Positions 6,453-13,406 of a stretch of 17,897 nt of DNA are shown one piece after another. The stretch's first letter is position 1; every line of letters starts with the position of its first letter. A model generated the notes under the pieces. It was not told the origin of the DNA. It saw nothing but the letters and a program-made list of their open reading frames with translations, and did not search any database. Made by a program: the position numbers and the translations under genes. The stretch is from JALYGK01 sp036259835 (GTDB lineage: Bacteria; Actinomycetota; UBA4738): assembly GCA_036259835.1 (NCBI GenBank), contig DATABA010000097.1, positions 1 through 17,897 of the forward strand. Reading direction: 5' to 3'.

Positions 6453-6905
6453 CTACCCGGGGACCAGGAGCAGGAAGACGATGCCGGGGTCGGGGTGCCT
6501 GGCCCGGACCACGGAGATCCAGTGCAGAAACACGAGAGAGAGCACGACCGACGCTGTAAGGAAAGCCGCAGCGTCTAAGGTCGAGCCACCGAGTGACAGT
6601 TCGTCGAGTTCGGCCGAGACGGACGCGATGTCTCGGCCCCGTGCTGACGCTTGATCCGTTGGTCTTTCAACCGAGGTATTCGGCTTCGAGACTTCGATGC
6701 CGGGCAGCCGCGGGCGTCCGGAGTTCCCCCACCCGTAGGCTGGTCCCCACACGGCAAGCAGCGTCAGCACGCCAGCGAGGATCACAAGGACGGAAGAGAC
6801 GCTCCATCCCGACCTCGGGGATCGACGGGGTCGCATCGCCGTTCCCGAAGCGCGATTCGAGGATGTCGTGATGAGGCGTTTGGCCCGCATTGCCCCTTCT
6901 TCCAT
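6453..6905 (-). CDS. Small two-TM membrane protein of unknown function
   Basis: Predicted 150 residues, no family recognised. The N-terminus is basic (residues 7-32) with TM1 at about 36-54. A polar, probably exported loop of about 57 residues follows, then TM2 at about 112-133 and a hydrophobic end (141-150). The stop lies 88 bp upstream of the chaplin-like gene on the same strand, so the two are probably co-transcribed, and it may help export or anchor that protein; this is inference from position only. Start alternatives are the ATG at 6905 (GAGGG 6 nt upstream, chosen) and the ATG at 6890 (purine-rich AGAAGG upstream, short spacing). Confidence 0.6.
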   Translation of the reverse strand: MEEGAMRAKRLITTSSNRASGTAMRPRRSPRSGWSVSSVLVILAGVLTLLAVWGPAYGWGNSGRPRLPGIEVSKPNTSVERPTDQASARGRDIASVSAELDELSLGGSTLDAAAFLTASVVLSLVFLHWISVVRARHPDPGIVFLLLVPG

Positions 6906-6974
6906 TAAGGACCCTCTGGCCCGCGTGCTCGGGGGTCCCGTCAATTCAAACTAGGAGCGATTCACTAGGGCGAC

Positions 6975-7061
6975 AACGCATAATTGGGCGATTTATTGTT
7001 AAAACTTCCCCTAAGGCGAAGGGCCGTTCCCCTGGTGTTTAAACGCGTTAGCTGGGCGATT
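6975..7061 (+). repeat. Spaced direct repeat AACGC-N-TGGGCGATT
   Basis: Copy 1 at 6975-6993 and copy 2 at 7042-7061 share AACGC, then 5 or 6 bases, then TGGGCGATT, with start points 67 bp apart. A further partial AGGGCGA lies at 6967-6973. They may be protein binding sites or parts of a structured leader RNA. Confidence 0.55.
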
Positions 7062-7116
7062 ACCCTGTGAGACACCTCGCGACGACTAACCAGCAATAGG
7101 TGAGTTATACGTAAAC

Positions 7117-7155
7117 CGCCGCCTACGGCGAACGCCCCGTCCGCGCGGACCGCGC
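7117..7155. terminator. GC-rich hairpin cluster downstream of azlD
   Basis: CGCCG-CCTA-CGGCG (7117-7130), then the perfect 12-bp palindrome GTCCGCGCGGAC (7139-7150), which overlaps GCGCGG-A-CCGCGC (7143-7155). It lies about 80 bp past the azlD stop, so it could end the five-gene operon, although no T-tract is seen. Confidence 0.4.
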
Positions 7156-7238
7156 CGAAACCGGGGTCACGAGTGGGGGGTCGATGTTCTCCGCACGAGG
7201 GACGGACGCGGCCATCCCCCGTGCCTTCTTGAGATCTC

Positions 7239-7538
7239 CTATGAGATGGCGCGAACGAGAGCCGTCGCTCCTGCCGCGGAGACCAGAACGACCACAAACG
7301 GAGCTCGAAGCAACACGGCGGCGATTGCGACTGCAAGCCCGACGCTTCGGGCATCCAGGACCAAGGCCTTCCTTTGCCCAAACGTCTGCACCGCGATCAA
7401 GGCCGCAAGCAACGCTGGGGTTATGAGCACTCCGAGTCGATGCAGAGCTGGACGGACACGTTCGCTGAGAAGCAACGGGCCGGCCGCTTTGAGCAGGTAA
7501 CTGCCGAGTGCGAGCGCGGCGATCGCGATCCAGCTCAT
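7239..7538 (-). CDS. azlD: AzlD-family small subunit of branched-chain amino acid exporter
   Basis: Predicted 99 residues, almost entirely membrane-embedded: three or four hydrophobic segments at about 4-24, 35-51, 62-80 and 81-97. It opens with MSWIAIAALALGSYLLKAAG and has the LITPALLAALIAVQTF segment typical of AzlD. AzlC and AzlD together export branched-chain amino acids and analogues such as 4-azaleucine. The ATG overlaps the azlC stop by 4 bp (ATGA), giving translational coupling and the usual azlC-azlD order. It is the last gene of the five-gene minus-strand cluster. Confidence 0.9.
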   Translation of the reverse strand: MSWIAIAALALGSYLLKAAGPLLLSERVRPALHRLGVLITPALLAALIAVQTFGQRKALVLDARSVGLAVAIAAVLLRAPFVVVLVSAAGATALVRAIS

Positions 7539-8203
7539 CGTTCCCTGGTTCGCAGGAGCTCCAGGACCACGGCAAGCGACGCTGCGATGATCGGCAACCC
7601 CGGAGGGAGTAGTGGTGTGAGCGCGACGGCGATCGCCGCACCGAAGAGCGCGGTACGGAGCGCAGCACGATCACGCAACCTCGGCGCCAGCAACGCCAGC
7701 AGGCTCGCCGGGAACGCCACGTCGATCCCGAAGGCGGCAGGGTCCGCGATGTTCGACCCGGCGATGGCGCCAACGAGCGTCCCGGTGTTCCAGAAGACGA
7801 AGACGCTCACTCCTCCTGCCAGGAACGCGTGCAACCGGTCGTCCTCGTCTGCAGAGAACGCTAGTGCCACTGACTCATCGATGATCAGCTGACTCGCGAA
7901 GATCCGTGGCACCGTTCTCTTCGGTAGGAAGTTCTCGACCGCGAGCCCGTATGCCGCGTTCCGCACCCCGAGGAGCAGCCCGCTTCCGACGGCGGTGATC
8001 GGTGAACCCGCGGAGGCGATCACTCCGACGGCCGCGAACTGAGATGCCCCCGTGAATACCAACAGTGAGAGCGCCGAGGCCTGTGCGACCGACAGTCCTG
8101 TCGCAGTGCAGAACACTCCGAATGAAATGCCGAAGGCGCCGGTCGCCGCCCCTATGGCGAGTGCCCTCAAAAGTAACTTCGTGCGCGGATTGCGATGGGT
8201 CAT
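7535..8203 (-). CDS. azlC: AzlC-family amino acid exporter large subunit
   Basis: Predicted 222-residue membrane protein. The N-terminal motif FGISFGVFCTATGLSVAQA and the later LLVFTGASQFAAVG are hallmarks of AzlC. LLGVRNAAYGLAVENFLPK and the DESVALAF segment also fit the family. Several TM helices span the protein. It works with AzlD to export branched-chain or related amino acids. The ATG at 8203 has no Shine-Dalgarno; the upstream DNA is pyrimidine-rich, so translation may depend on coupling from the MATE gene, whose stop is 44 bp upstream. Confidence 0.93.
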   Translation of the reverse strand: MTHRNPRTKLLLRALAIGAATGAFGISFGVFCTATGLSVAQASALSLLVFTGASQFAAVGVIASAGSPITAVGSGLLLGVRNAAYGLAVENFLPKRTVPRIFASQLIIDESVALAFSADEDDRLHAFLAGGVSVFVFWNTGTLVGAIAGSNIADPAAFGIDVAFPASLLALLAPRLRDRAALRTALFGAAIAVALTPLLPPGLPIIAASLAVVLELLRTRER

Positions 8204-8247
8204 GGGAGGAGGAACAGGCTACGCGCTGCGTGTTCGGGAATGGATCA

Positions 8248-9585
8248 TCAAACGCTTGCCCGCTTCCAGCGGCCGCTCTTCATCCAGGCGTAGGAAGCGG
8301 CGAACGCGAGTGCCCAGGATGCTGGAACAGCGGCCCAGATCGCGCCCGCGCCGCCTTCCACGACGATCGCTGCCACGAAGGCCCAGGCGAGCATCGCTAT
8401 GGCTCCGAGCGACTCGAACGCCGATCCGGCGACGGTATCCCCGGTTCCGTGAACCGCTGACGTCCAGATGAGAGCCGGGACGCCCACAATCAGCCCGAGG
8501 GCGACCAACTGGAGCGCTTGGAGTGCTTCATCGCTGGGTTGGGTGGCGCCGCCGAAGATCGAAAACACCCATCCCGGGGCGAGGATCGCGACGAGCGCAA
8601 CGGGCACACTCGCGAAGACGCCATGTGCGAGGAACCGGCGAACGCTGCGGATGACCCGATCCTCGCGGGCGCCGCCGATCTCGGAGCTCACGCTGCTCAC
8701 CGTGACCTCGGAGATGGCCTCCGACGGAATCAGGAGCACGAGGAGCCAGGCATAGATGACGTTCGACGCAGCCAGGACGTCGGTACCGACCTGCTCGAGG
8801 ATGACGAAAAAGAAGAGCCATTGTGCTGCCTCGATGATTCCGTAAAGGGCGATCGGCGCGGCCAGCAGGGCGAGCGGCCGGATTCGTTCGGTGGCGGGAG
8901 CAAGCGATCGGAAAATGCCATACGTCCGGTACTGCCGTTGGAAGGCGTACAGCGCCAAGACGAGGGCGGTCGCGACTTCAGCGACGACGGACGCCCAGGC
9001 CGCCCCCTCGAGGCCAAGCGTCGGAGCGCCGAATCTTCCCAGGACGAGGGCGTATCCGAGGACTCCATTGACGGCAGCCAGGACGACCGTCGCCAGGATG
9101 AGCGCTCGGGTCCGAGAGATGCCCACATAGAAGGCGCTGTACGCGAAGCTCGCCGCGAGGAACGGGACGCCAAAAGCGGCCACCTGCAGAAATCGGTCGA
9201 CTCCCCGGGCCACGCTCTCGGATTCAGCGATCAGTCCCGAGACGACCGGCGAAGACAGCTTGATCCCGACCAACAGGCCAATCGACGTCACCAGTATCAC
9301 TGGGAAGGCGCGATTGAAGGTTGCCCCAACCGACGAATCGCGACCCTCTCCCGACCGTCGTGCCACGACGATCTGCAGTGCCTCGGCGAGGCCGATGACG
9401 ACGACGAGCCAGACCTCGAGAACCGTGTCCGCGAGGACCAGCGCCGCGAGCTCGATCGTTCCGACCCGTCCCACCAACGCCGTGTCGATGACATGGAGGA
9501 TCGTCTCGCTGAGCTCCGCGAACATGACCGGGAGGGCAACAACCCAGATCTTCCTCCCGGGGGGGATGGGCTCTCGATCGCCCAT
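8248..9585 (-). CDS. MATE family efflux transporter
   Basis: Predicted 445-residue polytopic protein with about 12 hydrophobic segments in two homologous halves. The N-terminal sequence (PVMFAELSETILHVIDTALVGRVGT) and the second-half element with EAAQWLFFF and then SEAISEVTVSS fit Na+- or H+-driven MATE (NorM/DinF-like) exporters of cationic or amphipathic small molecules. It sits 23 bp downstream of the DDAH-like gene and 44 bp upstream of azlC. This position suggests it exports, or protects against, a product of the upstream enzymes (inference). The ATG at 9585 has no well-spaced Shine-Dalgarno. Confidence 0.93.
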   Translation of the reverse strand: MGDREPIPPGRKIWVVALPVMFAELSETILHVIDTALVGRVGTIELAALVLADTVLEVWLVVVIGLAEALQIVVARRSGEGRDSSVGATFNRAFPVILVTSIGLLVGIKLSSPVVSGLIAESESVARGVDRFLQVAAFGVPFLAASFAYSAFYVGISRTRALILATVVLAAVNGVLGYALVLGRFGAPTLGLEGAAWASVVAEVATALVLALYAFQRQYRTYGIFRSLAPATERIRPLALLAAPIALYGIIEAAQWLFFFVILEQVGTDVLAASNVIYAWLLVLLIPSEAISEVTVSSVSSEIGGAREDRVIRSVRRFLAHGVFASVPVALVAILAPGWVFSIFGGATQPSDEALQALQLVALGLIVGVPALIWTSAVHGTGDTVAGSAFESLGAIAMLAWAFVAAIVVEGGAGAIWAAVPASWALAFAASYAWMKSGRWKRASV

Positions 9586-9608
9586 CTTTCGAGCTAGAGG
9601 CTACGGCC

Positions 9609-10574
9609 TCAGGTCAGCTGGAACTCGTACGAGAACCGATTGAGGTGCATCACCATGCAGGAGAGCAAGGCGCCACCCTTCAGGTACTCGCTCAGATTGA
9701 AGTACTTGACCTCCATGGCCAGTTCGGAGGCGATGTCCTCTAACCTGCGGTTCTTCTTGACCTCGTGCGTGTAGTCCTCGCTTTTCCTGTCGAGCTCGTG
9801 GATGTTTGACGCGCTGAGGATCATGTTCGTGAGCCGCAACGAGTTGCAGATTCCGGCGTAGCTCTCTTCCGCCGACACGTCGATGATGTCGGTCTCGCGT
9901 TCGAGCGCCTCGACTTCCTCTTTGGACAGGAGCTCCGTACAGGCCACTGTCTGCTCACGGGTGACCGGAAAGACCAGGCAGTCCAGGTGATAGAGGTACG
10001 GGTCTTTGAGGCGAACCTTGATCACCCGCATGTCGAAGGTTCGTTCCATCCAGTCGTAGGTTTCCGGCTCGCTTCGAATCCCGTAGCCGCCGACGTAGAC
10101 GTTGTCGTGGAGGTGTTTCAGCTCGGCGTCGCCTTCGAACTTCGACGGAGCCACGTGGACGTTGTCGCCGAACAGGCGGAAGAACGGCAGGCCAACGTCG
10201 GTCTCTCCTCGGCGTGGCTCACTGGTGAAGTTCGACAGGATGATCGTGCCACGGTGGCCCTCGTGCTCCAGCGTGACTGCGAGATTTGCCGCGAAGACCT
10301 GGTCTTGCAGGTCGGCCTGGGGCGGTGTGGGAACCAGATATACCACGCCTTCTGACGCGATGTACCGATACAGCTGGAAGAACTGGGCCAGCGCCAGGCG
10401 CTGGTTCGGCTCCCGCTCTTCGGGTTCGTATTCCTCCATCCACGGGTTATTGGCAACGGTTGTCGCATACGAGAGCGGAGGGCACATTACGTAGGATGGG
10501 AGCCCCATCTCCGCTGGCCTGAGATTCGTGGCGGAACCGGACGTGGTTTGGGCAACAGGCTCTCGGGTGTTCAT
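9609..10574 (-). CDS. DDAH/amidinotransferase-superfamily (arginine deiminase-like) hydrolase
   Basis: Predicted 321-residue cytoplasmic enzyme of the guanidine-modifying (pentein) superfamily. The opening, VMCPPLSY then NNPWM (29-45), is the usual DDAH-like start. FEGDAE (146-151) supplies an acidic substrate-binding residue, GGYGIRS lies at 162-168, YHLDC carries the catalytic histidine (H196) and GALLSCMVM the nucleophilic cysteine (C306). Members convert arginine or methylarginines to citrulline or ornithine, or transfer amidino groups; the exact substrate cannot be read here. Its ATG overlaps the decarboxylase stop (ATGA), and the MATE gene follows 23 bp later. The pairing suggests that both enzymes act on one pathway intermediate. 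Confidence 0.88.
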   Translation of the reverse strand: MNTREPVAQTTSGSATNLRPAEMGLPSYVMCPPLSYATTVANNPWMEEYEPEEREPNQRLALAQFFQLYRYIASEGVVYLVPTPPQADLQDQVFAANLAVTLEHEGHRGTIILSNFTSEPRRGETDVGLPFFRLFGDNVHVAPSKFEGDAELKHLHDNVYVGGYGIRSEPETYDWMERTFDMRVIKVRLKDPYLYHLDCLVFPVTREQTVACTELLSKEEVEALERETDIIDVSAEESYAGICNSLRLTNMILSASNIHELDRKSEDYTHEVKKNRRLEDIASELAMEVKYFNLSEYLKGGALLSCMVMHLNRFSYEFQLT

Positions 10575-11317
10575 CGCTCCTCCAATGTCTCGTCGGTGTC
10601 CTTTCGAATCACTCGTACAAGGGGGTCGACCCCAGCTTCGACGTGCACGCCGGCGGGTTGAATCGGCACGAATTCCAATCCGGACCTCAGAGGAATGATC
10701 AGGTCGACCTGTGAGCCGAACCGGATCTGTGAGAACCGATCACCTTGAACATAGGGTTCGTTCTGCTTGGTTCCGAATGGAATGATCGAATCGACGTCGT
10801 AGTCGGCAATCTGGAGGATGTAATAGGGGCCCGAGAGATCGGGCGAATCCACGCGATTGAGCATGCGCTCGTTGTAGCGAAGGTAGGCCGGTTTCTCGGG
10901 CGCCACCCTCATCTCCTCGAGGATCTCTTTCTCAACTTCCAACATCGGATGGTTATAGGTGTCCAGCGGATCAAGCAGTCGGTACGAAAGCCGTCCTGGA
11001 TAGGGGATGCGGTTTACATGCACATCGAAGAACGTCATGAAGATTCCGACGACGAAGGCTGGATCATCCAGGGACGGATCTCGTGTCAGCTCTTTGAGCG
11101 AGTACGCGGCCCCCTTGACCGGGATGCTCCGATCCTGTGGCTCAACGAACTCCTGATAGAGGACGACACCGTCTGCCGGTGCGAAGAAGAACGAGCTATC
11201 CGCGAAGGTTGGTCTAGGAGGGTCGCGGAAGAAGAACGACTCGGCGAGCTCGCTCATCGGCTTGCTCCGAACCGGCCGAACGTCCTCTTCAATCCACTGT
11301 TCGAGCGTCTTGGCCAT
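10571..11317 (-). CDS. Phosphatidylserine decarboxylase-family pyruvoyl enzyme
   Basis: Predicted 248-residue proenzyme that should cleave itself between G201 and S202 (RFGSQVDL) to form a pyruvoyl cofactor. Triad residues are visible: D49 in FAPADG, H100 in FDVHVNR, and S202. FFRDPPRP (29-36) and NER (149-151) are also family landmarks. No membrane helix is evident, which resembles the short archaeal-type (Asd) form. The classic role is making phosphatidylethanolamine from phosphatidylserine, but no phosphatidylserine synthase is nearby. It is instead coupled by an ATGA overlap to a DDAH-like hydrolase, so a different amino-acid substrate is possible. It is the first gene of the five-gene cluster; the ATG at 11317 has only a weak ribosome site. 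Confidence 0.9.
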   Translation of the reverse strand: MAKTLEQWIEEDVRPVRSKPMSELAESFFFRDPPRPTFADSSFFFAPADGVVLYQEFVEPQDRSIPVKGAAYSLKELTRDPSLDDPAFVVGIFMTFFDVHVNRIPYPGRLSYRLLDPLDTYNHPMLEVEKEILEEMRVAPEKPAYLRYNERMLNRVDSPDLSGPYYILQIADYDVDSIIPFGTKQNEPYVQGDRFSQIRFGSQVDLIIPLRSGLEFVPIQPAGVHVEAGVDPLVRVIRKDTDETLEER

Positions 11318-11449
11318 TGCGGATTCATACCCCGTATCGGCCCTCGTACGCCATTGGACGTAGGACCGATGGGCTTACGGCGGAGAAGCTCGAAGGAGCG
11401 AGTTACCCGTTGGATTACCTACCTCAGCCCGCCGAGTGGCAGGATTCGC

Positions 11450-11455
11450 TATAAC
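11450..11455 (+). promoter_or_regulatory. Possible -10 element of tRNA-Arg(TCG)
   Basis: TATAAC, ending 8 bp before the tRNA. No convincing -35 lies 16-18 bp upstream, so this is tentative. Confidence 0.35.
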
Positions 11456-11463
11456 TGAGGCAC

Positions 11464-11540
11464 GCGCCTGTAGCTCAATTGGACAGAGCGTCTGACTTCG
11501 GATCAGAAGGTTGGGGGTTCGAGTCCCTCCGGGCGCACCA
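11464..11540 (+). tRNA. tRNA-Arg (anticodon TCG), CCA encoded
   Basis: The acceptor strands GCGCCTG and CGGGCGC pair with one G-T wobble. The anticodon loop CTTCGGA gives TCG at 11498-11500. The T-arm surrounds TTCGAGT, the discriminator is A11537, and CCA is encoded at 11538-11540. Apart from four small differences (including the first anticodon base) it matches the tRNA-Arg(ACG) at 52-126. Confidence 0.97.
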
Positions 11541-11541
11541 G

Positions 11542-11560
11542 GGCGCAACAGCGCTGCGCC
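11542..11560 (+). terminator. Stem-loop directly after tRNA-Arg(TCG)
   Basis: GGCGCA (11542-11547) and TGCGCC (11555-11560) are perfect complements with a 7-nt loop, one base after the CCA. It may terminate or help process the tRNA transcript. There is no T-tract. Confidence 0.4.
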
Positions 11561-11597
11561 TCGGCAGCACGGTCATGGCCCCAACTATCATGATCGT

Positions 11598-11732
11598 ATG
11601 GGCGTCGTTCGGATCGCCGTAACCGCAGCCACCCCTGCCGCATACCTCATCAAGCGTCGAAAAGGAGCCGAGGAAAAGCGGACCAGAACGACTGGAACGG
11701 GCCGGGCCGGGCGAAAAGCACGAAAGCGTTAA
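11598..11732 (+). CDS. Possible 44-residue basic protein
   Basis: A short ORF between the tRNA and the antiporter pair. It starts MGVVRIAVTAATPAAYLIKRR (a short hydrophobic N-terminus then charged residues) and ends in a very basic Arg/Lys/Gly tail. No family recognised. TATCAT lies just upstream of the ATG and could be a -10 for a leaderless message; there is no Shine-Dalgarno. It may be a small membrane-associated protein or a chance ORF. Confidence 0.35.
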   Translation: MGVVRIAVTAATPAAYLIKRRKGAEEKRTRTTGTGRAGRKARKR

Positions 11733-11756
11733 CTTCCGCTATGGCTCACGCGCTCA

Positions 11757-12242
11757 ATGGCTGAGGTCAGCGAAACCAAGCTCCCTGGCATGGGTGTCCG
11801 CTATGAGTTCGTGACGTCTGCCGGCGAGCGGGTCGGGGTGGTGCATCATCGGACCGGCCGACGCGAGGTCGTCGTCTTCGACAAGGCAGATCCAGACGCG
11901 TGCCGCGAAGTCGTCCGTCTCGACGAAGACGACAGTCGAACGCTTGCGGAGCTTCTCGGAAGCTCCCGAATCGTGGAAGAACTCACCGAGCTTCAGCAGG
12001 GGATCGAGGGCCTCGCGATCGATTGGCTCCCCGTGGTCGAGGGGACGCCCTTTGTCGGGAAGCCGATCAGCGCCACGCGCGCCCGGACTCGAACCGGCGC
12101 GTCGATTGTCGCCGTGCTTCGGGAGGATGGAGCCCACCCCGCGCCCGGACCGGATTTCCTCCTTTCCGCCGGAGACACCCTGGTCGTGGTGGGGACGCCA
12201 AGAGGGATAGAAGAGCTAGCGGTAATCCTGCGGACCGGCTAA
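11757..12242 (+). CDS. KhtT-like regulatory subunit of cation/H+ antiporter (TrkA-C domain)
   Basis: Predicted 161-residue cytoplasmic protein. The N-terminal part (about 1-75; GVRYEFVTSAGERVGVV and following) matches the KhtT-type N-domain. Residues about 80-160 form a TrkA-C/RCK-C domain, including GKPISATRARTRTGASIVAVLR and SAGDTLVVVGT. In characterised KhtTU systems this subunit gates the antiporter, and RCK-C domains of KhtT bind c-di-AMP; whether this copy does is inference. The antiporter gene follows after only 3 bp, so they form an operon. The ATG at 11757 has no clear Shine-Dalgarno. Confidence 0.9.
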   Translation: MAEVSETKLPGMGVRYEFVTSAGERVGVVHHRTGRREVVVFDKADPDACREVVRLDEDDSRTLAELLGSSRIVEELTELQQGIEGLAIDWLPVVEGTPFVGKPISATRARTRTGASIVAVLREDGAHPAPGPDFLLSAGDTLVVVGTPRGIEELAVILRTG

Positions 12243-12245
12243 TCC

Positions 12246-13406
12246 GTGGAGCACTCCCTTCGGCTCATCGAGCTCGGGGGGGTCGTTCTCGGATTGGCCC
12301 TTCTTTCCCGGCTCGCGGTGCGGTTTGGGTTCTCACCGATCCCGCTCTACCTGTTGGGAGGCCTCGCGTTCGGGAGCGGCGGCATCCTTCCGCTCGTGAC
12401 GTCCGAGGAGTTCATCGAGGTCGGGGCGTCGATCGGCGTCGTTCTTCTTCTTCTCACCCTGGGCCTGGAATATTCGACGGAGGAACTGCTCTCGACGCTT
12501 CGGATGTCGGGCACCAGCGGGGTGATGAACGTTGCTTTCAACTTCACCCCTGGATTCCTGGCTGGTCTGTTCCTCGGATGGTCACCCGTGGCAGCGGCCT
12601 TTCTCGGAGGGATTACCTACGTTTCGTCCTCCGGGATCGCGTCGAAGCTGCTCGAGGATTTTCGCTGGGTGGGGAATCGAGAAACGCCCGTCGTGTTGAG
12701 CCTCCTGGTCATGGAGGACCTCACCATGGCGGTGTATCTGCCGCTCATTGGCGTTCTCGTCGCGGCCGGAGGGGTCGTCGCGACGCTGGTCTCCATCACC
12801 ACAGCGCTTATCACGGTCGCGATCGTGCTGTTCGTGGCTGTTCGCCACGGTGCGCTGATCTCACGGGCGCTGGTCACTCACTCGAACGAGAGCCTCCTGC
12901 TGAGCATCCTCGGCCTGACCCTCCTCATCGCGGGCGTTCTGGAGTTGGCCCGAGTTTCCGCAGCCGTCGGCGCGTTCTTCGTCGGCCTTGCGCTCTCCGG
13001 CCCATTGGCGGAACGGGCACGTCCGCTGCTCGAGCCGCTCCGCGACCTGTTCGCTGCCGTTTTCTTCGTCTTCTTCAGCCTGGAAATCAATCCGGCATCG
13101 ATTCCGCCGGTGATCTGGCCGGCAATTGAGCTCGCGGTGATGACTGCGGCTACCAAAGCGGCGGCCGTGCGACTCGCCGCCCGGCGAGCGGGAGTGGCGA
13201 CACGCGGTCAGTGGAGGGCGGCGATCCTGTTGATTCCCCGAGGAGAGTTCTCCATCGCAATCGCGGCGATCGCGGTGGCTGCCGGAGTCGAGCCGCAATT
13301 GGGGCCTCTGGCTGCGGCCTATGTCCTCATGCTTGCGATTGCCGGACCCACAGCGGCGTTGGTGTTCCGCAATCGGCTCGCACGCCGATCCGCCACGATC
13401 GCCTAA
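12246..13406 (+). CDS. CPA2-family cation:proton antiporter (KhtU/KefB-like)
   Basis: Predicted 386-residue membrane protein of the Na+/H+ exchanger fold with about 12 TM helices. The stretch YVSSSGIASKLLEDFRWVGNRE followed by VVLSLLVMEDLTMAVYLPL corresponds to the CPA2 ion-binding core (the acidic residue in MEDL). IPRGEFSIAIAAIA near the C-terminus is also family-typical. There is no C-terminal RCK-N domain; regulation comes from the separate KhtT-like protein encoded just upstream. The likely role is K+ (or Na+) efflux in exchange for protons. The start is GTG at 12246. Its end overlaps the convergent gene by 4 bp. Confidence 0.94.
   Translation: MEHSLRLIELGGVVLGLALLSRLAVRFGFSPIPLYLLGGLAFGSGGILPLVTSEEFIEVGASIGVVLLLLTLGLEYSTEELLSTLRMSGTSGVMNVAFNFTPGFLAGLFLGWSPVAAAFLGGITYVSSSGIASKLLEDFRWVGNRETPVVLSLLVMEDLTMAVYLPLIGVLVAAGGVVATLVSITTALITVAIVLFVAVRHGALISRALVTHSNESLLLSILGLTLLIAGVLELARVSAAVGAFFVGLALSGPLAERARPLLEPLRDLFAAVFFVFFSLEINPASIPPVIWPAIELAVMTAATKAAAVRLAARRAGVATRGQWRAAILLIPRGEFSIAIAAIAVAAGVEPQLGPLAAAYVLMLAIAGPTAALVFRNRLARRSATIA

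Larger units (their letters stand above)
6906..7238. other. Noncoding leader/intergenic region with repeats and hairpins
   Basis: About 330 bp with no believable gene, visibly richer in A/T than its surroundings between 6945 and 7115. It lies downstream of azlD and upstream of the two-TM/chaplin-like operon. It contains a 20-bp direct repeat, a GTTTAAAC palindrome (7037-7044) and a cluster of GC-rich hairpins (7117-7155). A weak minus-strand promoter can be proposed (TTCGCC 7132-7127, 17 bp, TATAAC 7109-7104), which would give a leader of roughly 190 nt. Confidence 0.5.

Noticed and set aside
6945..7155. c-di-AMP (ydaO-type) or c-di-GMP riboswitch
   Set aside because: Fragments such as CAGCTAAC and AGGGGAAC are present on the minus strand, but the conserved blocks are not in the expected order or pairing.
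8518..9597. A 359-codon open frame on the plus strand
   Set aside because: Antisense shadow of the well-supported MATE gene; its translation is full of Asp/Arg/Gly with no domain.
11900..13129. A 409-codon open frame on the plus strand, different phase
   Set aside because: Overlaps the KhtT- and KhtU-like genes out of frame; extreme Arg/Gly/Ser bias is typical of high-GC shadow frames.
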